A stretch of DNA of 64,000 bases from Porphyra umbilicalis (lineage: Eukaryota; Rhodophyta; Bangiophyceae; Bangiales; Bangiaceae): positions 124,001 through 188,000 of the forward strand of contig KV918789.1 of assembly GCA_002049455.2 (NCBI GenBank), read 5' to 3'. Below, one piece after another: positions 21,798 through 33,569 of the stretch. The number at the start of each line of letters is the position of its first letter. Position 1 is the stretch's first letter. The translations under genes and the position numbers were made by a program. The notes under the pieces were generated by a model. It ran no database searches and had not been told where the DNA came from. It saw nothing but the letters and a program-made list of their open reading frames with translations.

Positions 21798-24600
21798 CTA
21801 TTAATTGGAGACTACAAGCAAGTGAGCAGGATGGGCAACCTAATGGGCCACATGGCCAACGTTCCGTGACTTTTGTGCTCCTTGACCAATTCGACCGAGG
21901 ATGGCAGCCGCTACGCGACATCCGCAAGCTCGCGCGATATCGCACTGATACAAACAACATCAAGGACGCTTGCCGTCGTGGGTGCTGTACATGATGTTTT
22001 GGAGGAGGAAAACTTCATGGAGCCGTGAGGGAAAGTCGAGAGCGTTGACGAGGAGGCCATGGACATGAGAGTGCAAAGCAGCAGCGACTCGGATTAGGGG
22101 GAAAAATACCAATGAGACAGGTACCGACCAATAACAGCCATCCGACCCCCATCGCCCACCCGACGTCACCGCACCAACAATATCCAAAGTATTACCCACC
22201 GCGACAAGGATAAACCTTCTTTCTCCTCAAAAAGCGCCACCGATTGGGGCTGCTGTGAACCATGCCAATCCCGTCCATGGTCCTAAACTCGCTGTCGCAG
22301 GCATGCATCTTGAGGGCGCGTCGGACACCAGGCTACATACGAACAAAGAGAAGCTGCGAGGGCACCAGCCTCCGCAACTCATCACCATCGGCCTCGGAGA
22401 AGGGCTGCACGACGTCACCAAAATCGCCACATGGGAGCCGGAAATGCCAACCATGGAAAAGAACAGCACCGTAGTGTTGTTGTCGTAGGCTTGAAGACCG
22501 ATTGCGGTGTCCACCATGAGGCCGCCGCTATCGCCAACTGCCAAAATGGACACCGCATCACCGGCGACCACGTGCTCTGCGTCCCCGCGGTGGCATCTCT
22601 GTCGCCACGAAACACCGTCTGGACTACCCAGGAGGGTAGCGACAAGATGTCAGGCACCACGTGCAACGCATAGAGGAGACACAGAGGTGCGCCCGATCGT
22701 CCAGCCGTCAATATCTTGGCTGCACAGTGAAGCTGCAGCACGGAGTTGCTCCGCGACTCCCTCGGTACGGCAACAGGCTGCAGGCACTCCAAAAATCGAC
22801 GTTCCCAAGCGCAATCGAGAAACAGCTTCTTGATCTACGTACCCTCTCAGCGCGTACCCAGCGTCGTCATGCCTATTGCCCCGTGTGATAGAGCGCTTGA
22901 GTGGCTGGTGAAGCCCCGCCAACGGCAGCTCCAAAAGGGCTCGGATGTGGTCCGGGGTGTCCACCATCCGGCAAAGCAGCTCGCGGAAGCGATGCGTGTT
23001 GGGGACGTCTAGAATTCCCGATAACGCATGGCAATCCGGCCTGAAGCACAACTTGTGAACAGCGAGTAGAAACCGCTCCACTAGCACGTCGAGCTGGTCC
23101 CTGTCGTGGCGCCGCTGACAGGCACGCCCACCATCGATCTGTACACGGGGGTAGAACTACGCCGAAGCCGCAAAGCAGCTCAGAGCGTACAGCGTGGCCA
23201 ACACGGCACCTACCGGGGACTATTCCAGCATCCGCCCTCGGGAAGAACTCTACGGCAGACCAGTGGTCCGACCGTCAATGCAGCGGCCCACTCCGCGATC
23301 TAAAGGCTGTCCATCCTGTCTCGTTTTCGTTGTAGACATTGGTTTTGCGGAGTCTGGCGGCAGCGAGCGCGTCTTGTAATGACGCGCTCACCGTCGGGCG
23401 CAGCCCTCAAGGTAGAGCCTTGAAAAAGGCCTTGAAGCAGCAACGTGTCAGTCCCTGAAATATATGGTGGTTGGGGGCGAGCAAGGCGCTACCATGGCAG
23501 TCCAACATACCACCGGTTGAGTACGCTGACACCGGTGGTGGTCAGGCGCAGGCCAAGAAGCTGCAGGCCCAGAAAGCGCCGGCTGCGGCACCAGGTAGAC
23601 GACGTCTGGGAGCCATCGCGCGAGCGTTGCGCCAGCCGTATTCCCGGCCGCCCGCAGCGACCGCCTCGGGAGCGTGGGGAGGCAGTGACCCTGGCCGCCC
23701 GCGACCGTGGCCACTGGGAGACAGGAAGGTGATGACGGCGGCCGCTCGCGTCGAGGCGGCGGCGACCGGGTGACGCAGAGGCGGTGAATCCGGCCACACC
23801 TGTTGGTGGGGAGTTGGCTTGGGCAGCGGCAGAGTGAGGTAGCTAGTGTGGGTGCATGACGCACCCCAGGGCCGGGAGGTGGGGGGGGGGAGCGAAACGT
23901 CAGAGGGAGACACATAGTGAGGATAGTGACACGCGCAGGAGCAGGAGCGCGGCTCTGAGGTCAGCAAGGACTTTGCGGACGTCGCGTGTGTGACACGTGA
24001 ATCATGCAGATTGGTCCTGCAGACAGAAGGCTTGCAGAGGGAGGCGCTGGTTGCTCCTCGTCCATCATTGGCAAATGGCAGCACTTCCCACCCCCCGCAC
24101 GCCCCTTTCACGGCACAGAGTGCCGCTCTGCCGGCCTATCAGCACCCCCACTTAAGGGCGGTCTTCTGGATCATGAGCCAGCCTTCCGATTGGCCGAGAG
24201 TGCCAGAAAAAGGTATTCTTCCGATTTTTCGTCGTACAGAGTGGCATGGACGCAGACCTTCCTGGCAAAAGAAAAAGGAACCCCCGGTCTCAAAAGATGC
24301 GCCTTTTCTCTCTCTACATCGTCATGTTTTTTTTCTGTCCTGGAAGCCCATCGCCTCACTCTTCCTCATGGCCTCGTAGCCAGAAGGCCGGAAAAAATGG
24401 TGTTTACTGGGTGTGTCAGCCGCACGCACTTTCCTCGTGGTGCCTGTATGTGCGACAAACCAGAAGGGCAGGTCGGCGCACTGCCGGTGCTACGCGTTCA
24501 CATTGCGTCCATGACACTGCTTATCCCTGCCCGAAACCTCAACAATATGGGGTTCTTTCTGCTCACTGCGTCACAGCTCCCGCCATGTGCTGGTCACTTT
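21798..24600. other. No recognisable gene
   Basis: Short open frames occur on both strands. One at 22,650-23,087 (-) and a second near 23,470-23,773 (+) look protein-like in composition, but neither matches a family I know. They are probably eroded element sequence. Confidence 0.35.
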
Positions 24601-24639
24601 CGCTTTCCACGCCCTCTTTAATGCTTCACTCCGAGATTG

Positions 24640-25470
24640 CACCCACTGGTTCCCACACAGCTACGCCCGCCCGCTGAACCCGACTGTGACGGTAGAGGAC
24701 TGGGCCGGGCTACTCTTCGGAGCAGCGGGGCGGGGCCTCGGGATGGCCGGGATGGGCATCGGTCAATCCCTGCGCGGGGTGGACGCAGACAGGTTGGAGG
24801 GGATGGGATCGGTGCGGGGTTTGCCAGGGAGGGGGATTCTGACAACGTCGGTAGCGGAGGAGCGGTGGCTGCGGGCGCCCGTGCCCGTAGCGGGGAAAAC
24901 GACGGCGGCGGTCGGAGCTTTGGCGACAGCGACGGTAGCGGCGGCAGGGGCGGCGGCGGCGGTGGTGTCGGCGGCACAGTCTACTCCGAGCGCGCGCCCA
25001 ACTCTCTGATCGTCACCGCGTCCACTGACAGAGTGAAATCGACTGATGCCGGATCCTCCGTTCCGAACTGAGCTCCATCTGCCACCAACCGCGCGGCTCT
25101 TTTACGACGTGTGGCCTCTCTCGAGGAGAGGACTGAGCGCGTTGCCGACTTTGCCGCGCAACTCGAAGCTATTCAAAGGGACCTCGCGCTCTCAAAGGCG
25201 TCGGTGTCAGTCCTCGAGGCCCTCCAGACGGTGATAGCCACGGACAAGTGGGCCCTGGGCAGTTCGCTGCAAGGTTGCTTGCGATCCATGTTGATAGTGC
25301 GTGTCGCCGCCTGCCCAGCTCGGCGCACCGCTCAGCGCAAGCGCGCCCACGACGTGATGATCATTGATCACAGTGCTGTGCGTGGGGCTTTCGACCAGCT
25401 CATCGCAATGTCCGCATTGCAGATGGACAGTCTGAGGAGCACGGCCGGGCGAGTATCGGGGCGCCTATAG
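24640..25470 (+). CDS. Hypothetical Gly-rich then coiled-coil protein
   Basis: A Gly/Ala-rich stretch (24,640-25,010) is followed, in a different frame, by a clean frame from about 25,090 to a TAG at 25,470. That second part begins RAALLRRVASLEERTERVAD and continues with a heptad-like ...AAQLEAIQRDLALSKASVSVLEAL coiled coil. A Gly-rich N-terminus followed by a coiled-coil C-terminus is also the layout of the second gene of the Harbinger element at 58.8-60.3 kb, but I see no sequence match between them. The start codon and the link between the two parts are uncertain. Confidence 0.25.
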
Positions 25471-28359
25471 CGCTTCCACGGGTGCCACACAGTGTGAGAA
25501 ATGCTTGGATGCTGGCGTGCCGAAACGAAGACGGCGCTGTGCAACTCCGTCTCGAGGAAGGATGGTACAAGTACAACGCGACTGCCGCTGGAGCGGCACA
25601 CCGAGGACCAGGGCCTGACGTGATATATCCTCAACAGGAACGGGGTGACAGGGAGTATGGACGTGGCTCAGCGATACCGTCAAGATGACGTTTCGACACA
25701 AGGAAGGCAGGCGGGCGGGCTTGTACGAAGCACTGTGATGATGAACAATGTCCCTGGGTTGGACACGACGTCCCCGGTGTCACTGTGTTGGGTCCCAGTG
25801 CGCGGCTACAGCCGGCCTGCGGCTTCAACTGACGCTGACGTCCCGGGGCGTCTGACATTGACTATGACTATATGCGTCGTTTCATGTGGTGCGAAAGACT
25901 AGAAGGCTTTGCAGTAATAGCAAACAAAGGTGGCTGCCCGTGACCCAACTTCTATCTCATCCATTCACCAGGCCGTGATGGACGACTTCTCTCAGTTGAA
26001 CAGCCCTGGCGGCCGCCTCCACACCCCCTCGTTACCCAAAGGACTAGGAAGCACTCGTAAGGTGACAAAAGAACCACTAACAGGAGTACAGCATGCAGGC
26101 ACACGCACAAGGTATCCCACACAAAAAATGCCACCCTGCCCGTCGCCGCACTTCTTGTCGCCGCCTTAATCGTTTCCAATCTACTTGTCAGGGCCCCAGG
26201 TTGTCGCATCGACCACAGCCGACGCTGAGCAAGCAGCGGCGACCAATCGGGCACACTGCGCGCTCCACTCCGTGCGAGGAGTGACAACGTTTTATTGCGT
26301 CGGCGCCGGCGGACGCCCCGACCGCCGTAGAAGCGTTGTCCGACTTGTTTGCGGGACAGGCCATTATGCGCGGCGCGCGCCGCACGAGGATGGAAGAGCG
26401 CCGTGAGGTTGATGTCCTTGAGCGCCAGGAGGTACGCGGACAAGCCAGACGCGCCTCGTAAGCAGGGGCTTTTGAATCAGCAGTTTTTTATAGAATCAGA
26501 AAATATTCCACTTCCGCTGACATGCACTCGGATTCGAGTTTGTGATGCAGTCATGTATCCGGATTCTAATCTGACGGCGCCAGCCGGAGTAAGGATCAGT
26601 AGTATATTCGGATTTTTTTCGCTCCGATTTTGATTATACTCTGTGTACCCAGAAATAATATACTCCGTCCGAGGAAGGTTATGCACAAATACGGATCGGC
26701 GCACTTGCAAACGAGAGGTTGTCCGGCGACTTCGCCGACAAAGTCTGTGGCGCCAGCCAACGAATGGCTCTACAGTCGTTCCTCAAAAAACCCATCACTC
26801 CGCCGAGACCAACAATGACCCGCACAAGTGACATGTCGCCAAAATCTATTCGAATGCTGCTCTGCGCGGATTTGTGACCTGAAAACGATCCGACCCGTTC
26901 GGGGTCAGCACACGCGAGCGCCCATTCTACGACGGCATCAGCGGTCGCGAGAAGCGACGGAAAATATAATTGGGAATTTCCAGATCATGACGTACGTGAA
27001 TGCGCGACAACGCCTAGTTTCCACAAGTGTGGCATACATTCTATGGTTGTGGCAAGAGAGACGCCTCCTTTCCCACACGCGGTTTGCACAATGCGTGCAG
27101 GCTGAGAATTCTTGCATTGATTGTTGCCGCGCTCATGGCCTCCGATTGGCTCACTGGTGTCACTGGAAACTCTCAGAAGTCTCCTGGGAGCGTCAACCAA
27201 TGGGCGCCTTCGGTCTAGACCCTGCTCACAAAGAGCCTTCAACTGTTTGCCCCACTTCCTGCACTCTGTGAGACAGCACAAAGCAGGGTCATGCACTGCG
27301 CCTCACATCTTCCGCTGAAACAGCTGCCCCGGACTTCAAAACCCGTGATGCGAGCCGCAGCCCTTCAGATTAGAGACTTTTGGCAACTGATTTGTGGGGA
27401 GCTTTGTGGGCATCTAAGGCGCCACGTAGGACACGTTTACAATCAGAGGCGCATCTTCCCACCATTGCGATCCCATTTTTCGTGTGGAGGGGTCCGGTCC
27501 AGACGACTTCGCATCATCTGTGGGGAACGTCTGGTCGATTAATTTCATGCAACGTGGCGTCCCACATCGGATTTCTTTGCAGCGACTGCGGACTGACGGC
27601 CCATCGACGACAGATCAACCACCTCGGCTTGCACACGGGCACAATCGCTCCCTCTCGCTGCTCCCCCCTCCCTGCTTCCTTTCCCGACGTCCTAAGCTAA
27701 AAATTTTCGGTGCTTCTAAGCATAGTGAGCCGTGCTGGCGCCCGCGCGCATTGACGTGCCGTGGTACGTGGCGACAGGGGTGTTGTTCTCGTCCCGCTCC
27801 AAGAATCTTTAGGCGACGCCGCGCATGGTGGACGCTGCTAATGGAGTAATCGACGATGGTGACCATGGCGAACGTCACTGAAGACAGCGGGCCGGCTGCG
27901 CGTAAACGTACATGCTGCCGGCCGACGGCCCGCGGCGAAAAAATGTTGCAGCTCCGTGTTGCAATTGCGAACAATTGCTGGGGGCTGCCCACAATCTGTC
28001 GTCAGTGGAGGGGCACAAAGCCGCAGTGCATCTGTGGGGATGAATATCTCGTGGCCATGGCGTCCCCACAAAGAACCCACAAAAGGTGCCGATAAAAGAA
28101 CTGCCAAAAGTCCCTAGTACTGACCGAAGCGGGTGCGGCACGCGAGCCGGGACAGCCACCCATTTGACTGACCCATGACCTGTCGCGTGCCAGAGACAAG
28201 CAGCTACGCTTTCAGGAAGATCCAGCGATGCATGGGCGCTCAACCCAGATGGAAAACCGGCCGTTCTAGTAAGCCGCAAGTCCGCACAATCAAACACCAC
28301 ACGATGATTGGCCTCAATTTGCTCAGCGTGTTCTGCTGTCGCGTTCAGGGCCGATTTTG
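25471..28359. other. No recognisable gene
   Basis: Only short frames are present. A distinctly AT-rich patch lies at about 26,470-26,700. Nothing here matches a family I know. Confidence 0.4.
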
Positions 28360-28780
28360 ATTGAATTTGTGAATCGATCGTCGACGAGGTTTTCGAAGAG
28401 ACTGGCAGCCCAGATCCACGGATGAATCCGATCGTCGTCATCCGCGATCCGGCTGGAAGCACCGACAGTCGCCGTGGCCGTCGCGCACCGCGTTATCGCC
28501 AAAATGTGACAGATTGTATGGTGTTGGACGCCTATCGCGGTCTTTCGGGTGATCATTCGGCGAAGCGCAGCCCCTCGGCGGGGCGCGCCTGGCTCAACGG
28601 CCGCTGTGAGAACAGTTTCAAGTCTCCGCCCCCTCCCCCCCCCTTGTCGGAAGCGCAATTTGGCCACCGTGCCGGCTGAAATGGCATCCAGGCGGGGTCA
28701 GGACTGCATACCCTGCCCCCCCCCACCTTACTGGCGTACTGAACAGAGGCGTGGGCTCGATGCGTGACCCCGCGACCCAT
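28360..28780 (+). repeat. Dispersed repeat shared with 41.5-42.2 kb and 40.8 kb
   Basis: The block at 28,370-28,515 aligns with 41,535-41,675; shared words include CGATCGT(C/T)GTCATCCGC and GTGACAGATTG. The following GCAATTTGG...CAGGCGGGGTCAGGACTG and C-run match one unit of the roughly 80-bp array at 41.8-42.25 kb. The last part, TGGCGTACTGAACAGAGG, matches the reverse complement of sequence near 40,820-40,840, upstream of a zinc-finger gene copy. It is probably an orphan end of the two-gene element described below. Confidence 0.5.
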
Positions 28781-30345
28781 CGTCAGAACTATGGTCATCC
28801 TGAACGGGAGGAAATCCCGTTCAGGCCCCTGTTACGGCACGGCGCCTGAACAAGGGAACTCCTGTTACAAACGTTGTTCAGGTGCACGGACCTGATCTCG
28901 AGGTCGGACATTACCAGATCGCGAGACACACCCTTAATACTCCTGTTAACCAGGGTCGATTATTATTGCGCTAATCTCTAGACAATGACAGGATACTGGC
29001 GGCCCATGCACACTGCTCGTTGATGCTGCTCTGCTTTATTTCTGGAGGGACTACGGATGGGACTACGGCCATGAGGACAACCAAACGGTGCACCCATCAT
29101 AGCTGACCATGTACCAACGGCGGCAGCAACACAAGTGGGGGAGCCAGTCGGCAGGTAGTACCGAGAACAAGGCACAAAGACCGCGACAGATGCCGTACCA
29201 TCCAAACCCACATCAAACGAGAGCTCGAGATATCGAGAGAGGGGAAGACTAAGAAAAAAGAGCAACGATACGACAGGACAAAACAGGGGACGTACGAGAT
29301 AGGGGGCAGGAAGCGGGGGACGGACGTAGGGAGGAGGGGGGAAAGAGAAATCCAATCAGGAAGTGGGAGAAAGACATACACGATACGCATGAAGAAAACA
29401 TGCATGGACGGTAGCACATGTAGGCACGAGTCAGATGCGAGCTACCACAGATGTCAGTGAACGAGAGCTCCCTGTACGGTAGTGCAACATCCGGTGCAAT
29501 GACCTCGATGGAAGACACGCAATGACAGACAAACGAACGATAGACAGGAGACGAACCAACCACAAACAGCGCACAACATACCTGTTGGAAGACTGGCTCA
29601 AAGACCCAGCATGGTAGGGGGTCGCCCAGTTGGGGAGGGGGACGTTGGTGCACGACAGCAAGAGCCGGGTGAGATCGACACGGGCGCTCCGATCTCGGAT
29701 GACGACTGCAGTGGTCTTGCTCGCCGGCGGCGCGGTGGTGGAGGGTCAGGTCATCGGAGGCTTTAGCCTGTCACTCTTGAGTTGTCTCCAATCGACCAGA
29801 TAAGTCCGTTTTTTCCATGGAGACGTCCGACCTACCACGAGGGCTACGTGTGGCATAGCTCACTTTGATTGGCCGCCCATTCTCTTATATGCTTGACATC
29901 ATTCGTCGTCTCACGAAGTACATAAATCTTCGGTCATCAATCGACTTTACAGAGCAACTCGGGGTAAGTTCTGGAGCGGCGGCCGCGGTCACGTGCGTGC
30001 ACCTCAGGTCCGAGAACACTCCTTGGCGCCGACTTCTTGTGCAGCGCATCGTCGATGGCAAGAGGCATCCAGGCCCGTGCAGGACCCCGACCTGGACAGT
30101 TTACGTCTTCGCAATCCATTGCTGGGATATCATTGGCTTGAATTAGTGCAACAGTCTTGCATGACCTTGCGATCAGCCACGAGACGGTTCAGGGCCTGGC
30201 ACAGCTGCCCTGAACGGGAACTCCTCCCGTTCAGGCCTTTGTTACAGCACAGACGCCTAGACGGGAAACCTCCCGTTCAAGGGCTTCTTGAACGGGACTC
30301 CCGTTCAGGCTCCCGTTCAAGTGTCCACTGTTCTGACGATGTCGC
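28773..30345. mobile_element. Palindrome-bounded element (non-autonomous?)
   Basis: The left edge CATCGTCAGAAC (about 28,779-28,790) is inverted as GTTCTGACGATG at 30,330-30,341. Just inside each edge lies the same perfect hairpin CCTGAACGGGA-5nt-TCCCGTTCAGG (28,799-28,825 and 30,209-30,235). Extra half-palindromes follow at the right end. The interior (28.9-30.1 kb) has short minus-strand frames but no transposase that I recognise. A frame at 29,865-29,970 ends in GGGTAAGT, a possible splice donor. The symmetric ends suggest a DNA element with palindromic termini. Confidence 0.4.
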
Positions 30346-30789
30346 CACGTCGTCGTCGCGCGCGTGCTGACCGTGCCTGAGCCGACGATTTTCTGCGTGT
30401 CCGGTGAAAAAGCTTGCCCAATTTGAATGTGGCGTGATCCTACTCTTTCATACGATACATCGGGCTGGATCAGCACCTTCACCAATCGCGCTTGTTGACC
30501 GGTTTGTCAATGTGCCCGTTACCTCGAGCCCGTCGACGCTCTGGCTTCTCGAGCTGTCACGGAAGCGTACGTTTCGCGACTTTGATCGTGCAACGAGGTG
30601 CCGAATGGGCCGGAAGGGGGGAGCTTTGACTGCACGGAGGAGCGTCGTATCATCTTGTTCATGCGCTTGTTCTATTTCTGACGTTCCATTTCCTTTGAGA
30701 TCTGTCAGGTCAATCTGTGCGGCCTCGGCCGCCTCCTTTCCGTCATCGTCGCTTTTCCTTTATTCTGGGTTGGCTTACTGTTTTCTCAG

Positions 30790-31630
30790 TCAGATGTGCG
30801 AAATCCACGTCGATCCCGCGTCCTCTTGTCGGTCAGGTGATGCGTGGAAGGGTGGGGCCCTCAAGAGCTCGGCGTCTGTCCAAGACGGCTTCTCCGTTCT
30901 TCGTCGACGGCACCCTAGCTGAGCTGCGAGGTGCGTGTTTGCCACAACAGGGAGTCGGGCGAATAATGTCTCTTGGTGTGCCACCAGCCTCGCCTTCACG
31001 ACTTTTTCTATTTTTGTTACTGACAGAGTCACACCTGCCAGCTTCGTCTTTCTCGTTCCCCCCCCGTTTTGTTTGCTCGTTTCGCCACCCGTGCTTCTGA
31101 TTGCCTTACCACTTTCTGCACGCCATAAAAGACAGAGAAACAGTGACCAACGTTGTCCAGTCCAGGTGGGTGGAGTTGGAGCGTCCTCGAAAGGGCGGCA
31201 TCTACCCATGCCAGTACCACTGGTGTGCGTCGGCGGATTCTCGCAAGAGCTCTAATGTGCATGTATTTCGCAGCGAGGAGTGGTGAATAACCGCATTCAG
31301 TGTGGCTGCAGCCCCGCGTCTACGACCGCTTCTGTTTTCGTTCCTAGCACAAGGACATCTGCCTCTGCTTGTCGCCTCGTTCTTGCGCCTACTACCCATT
31401 TGGTGCTTTCGATTGTACTCCGTGCATCCTGTTTCCTGGTTTTTCTGTCCACCGTCAGCTACGCAGAAACCGCGTCAGGCCATTGTCATCCCGTTGAGGA
31501 GTCGGGGGGGGGGGAGGGTCATCCAAACGGATGGTGACGGTTCGACTCGTTGTATCATCGATGAGGCGCCCATTGCAGAAAAACAGCAGTCGAATAGGAC
31601 TCATTTCACAATTGGAAGAGAACTTTGACA
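30790..31630 (+). CDS. Possible spliced gene, unidentified
   Basis: Plausible exons sit between T-rich, AG-ending introns. One at 30,790-30,930 follows TTTTCTCAG and precedes GTGCGT. One at about 31,132-31,282 encodes ETVTNVVQSRWVELERP and YPCQYHWCAS, and precedes GTGAAT. A third near 31,455-31,620 encodes DGDGSTRCIIDEAPIAEKQQ, with an 11-G run that obscures its frame. The phases of the first two exons agree. I do not recognise the protein. The Cys/His content of the second exon could bind metal. Confidence 0.25.
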
Positions 31631-33569
31631 CGCCCAGGGGTTGTGTGAGAATCTTAGTCGACGTTGGTGTCAGAGACCCTTCAATGCGGCCATACCCATT
31701 AGTGTCTGTGCTGTCTTTTCAGTCTTTGTTCTTGTGCGTTTGCGTGTTCCGTGTGACTTGTTCTGAGAGCTGCGTGTCTCATTCTGTATACTACGGGTCA
31801 CGCAGAGCACAGGGCCGCGCGACACACTCGAAATTCTCTCAGTCGGAAGCCACAGGTGTCCGGTGACAGCCACGGAGCTTTCCTGTAGAGAGCGACAAGT
31901 GCTTCTGCATGTTGCAGCAGGGCCTTGTTTTATCATGACTGCGCACTATTCTTATGTGCTCTTGCTTCAGTGTGTATGCTCTCTCATCGGCATCAGCATG
32001 CCCCATGCTTCTATCAGGAGACAGAGAAGGCCTCCGTGGTATTTTGCCTGGCTCGTCGACCACATGTCGAGCAGGAAAACGTCTCACAGAGCAACAGATA
32101 AGGTCGCGTCACACAGCTGGCGCTCCTTTTTCGTGAGCGAGCACGGTGCCTATGGTCTTCACCTGACCTAGTGGCTACCAGCATCCACTAGAGCTGAATA
32201 GGCCTGGAACAAACACGTGTTTTGCACGCATCACAGGGATGCTACCTTGTTTTGATCGTCTCTATGTGCCCAACGTGAGCGGGACCACTTCTATTTTGGC
32301 CAATGCGTGTTTGCGGACACACCGTCCCAGAGGATCTGCAGTCCACGAAATCAGCCGCACTGAGCTCCATAAGTGCGTCGCAACGAGGACACGGCGTTGG
32401 GGCGCTCTTCGATTGATGCCAACCAAATGGCTGTGGAGTGTGCTCTCAGGACGGCCCGCTATGACGCTTACCGAACAGGACTCCGCATGTCGATCGCAGA
32501 GCATGACTCCACATGAGTCTCTCAGACGTTTGCGCGTGACACGCATCACGACTTCTAGCGCGAACAAGAGCGATTGCTGACTCATGCGGTGTTCATTCCC
32601 GATAAGCGGATACCAGCGCCGACACGGACTGTCCACGGCCTCAAGAAAGCGCCACATCCGATGGCAGCTACATGTGTTCGTACGCAGTTGCCGCGCGTGA
32701 TCTGACTCTTCACATCCAGCGTACATTCAGCATCAAACCGAGGCAAACGCTCTGTCCAAGCCTCTTCAGAAGGCACACTCCTTTCTGAGGGTGTGCTTGA
32801 GCTTTCTTTGCGCCACCACATCTAGGCCTGTGCAGTCCATCGCCATCACGGCGGGCATTAATGACAGACGTGGTCAGGAGTTCTGCGATCCATTGTCCTA
32901 GAGCACCCAGCATACCAATCCGCGCAAGGTACCCATCCTCTAGCAACGTACTGTCGCTCGCTCCCGACCACCTATGGGCTCGCCGCGGCCGACTGCCGCA
33001 CGCAGGGTGTTGGCAACGGCCTTCTGCACCACATGGAGCCTCACCACTTGAAGAAAGAACATTTTATGGCCTCGCCATTCCGCCACCCACCCGCCATAAG
33101 CCGACCTGCTGGTGTTACCCGTCACCCCCTCTTGCGCTGAGCTGAACGCCGGAACAGCGAAGGTGGCGTCGTTTGCATCGGTTACGACAAAAGCTTTCTC
33201 AATGACCGAGGTATCGACCGCGTTGCCTGAAGCCTCCGCGGTGATCCGCCGGCCCGCATGACGCGCGAGCATCTGAGGTTCTTGGCGGTGATGTTGCCGC
33301 CTTAAGCAGAAACGACGTTGACTTGTCTACCCTGTAGCCCCGCCGCGACGCTCTTGACTACGCTTACAGTGCGTGACGCACGTGGCGGCCCCCCACGGAC
33401 CGGTTACAGCACCGACAGCCGGTCGTGAGCGGGTTGGAAGTTGACGAGGAAGCAGTTTTATCGCAGTTAACGTCTCTGTCGGCGCTGGCGGCTACTTTGC
33501 CGCCGGGTACGTGAGGCGTTTACCGCTCGTGGTGCTGCCGTCGGCGTTGGTTGTTGAGCTGACCATCCA
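31631..33569. other. No recognisable gene
   Basis: Short frames only. A minus-strand frame at 32,940-33,272 has ordinary protein-like composition but no family resemblance that I can name. Confidence 0.35.
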
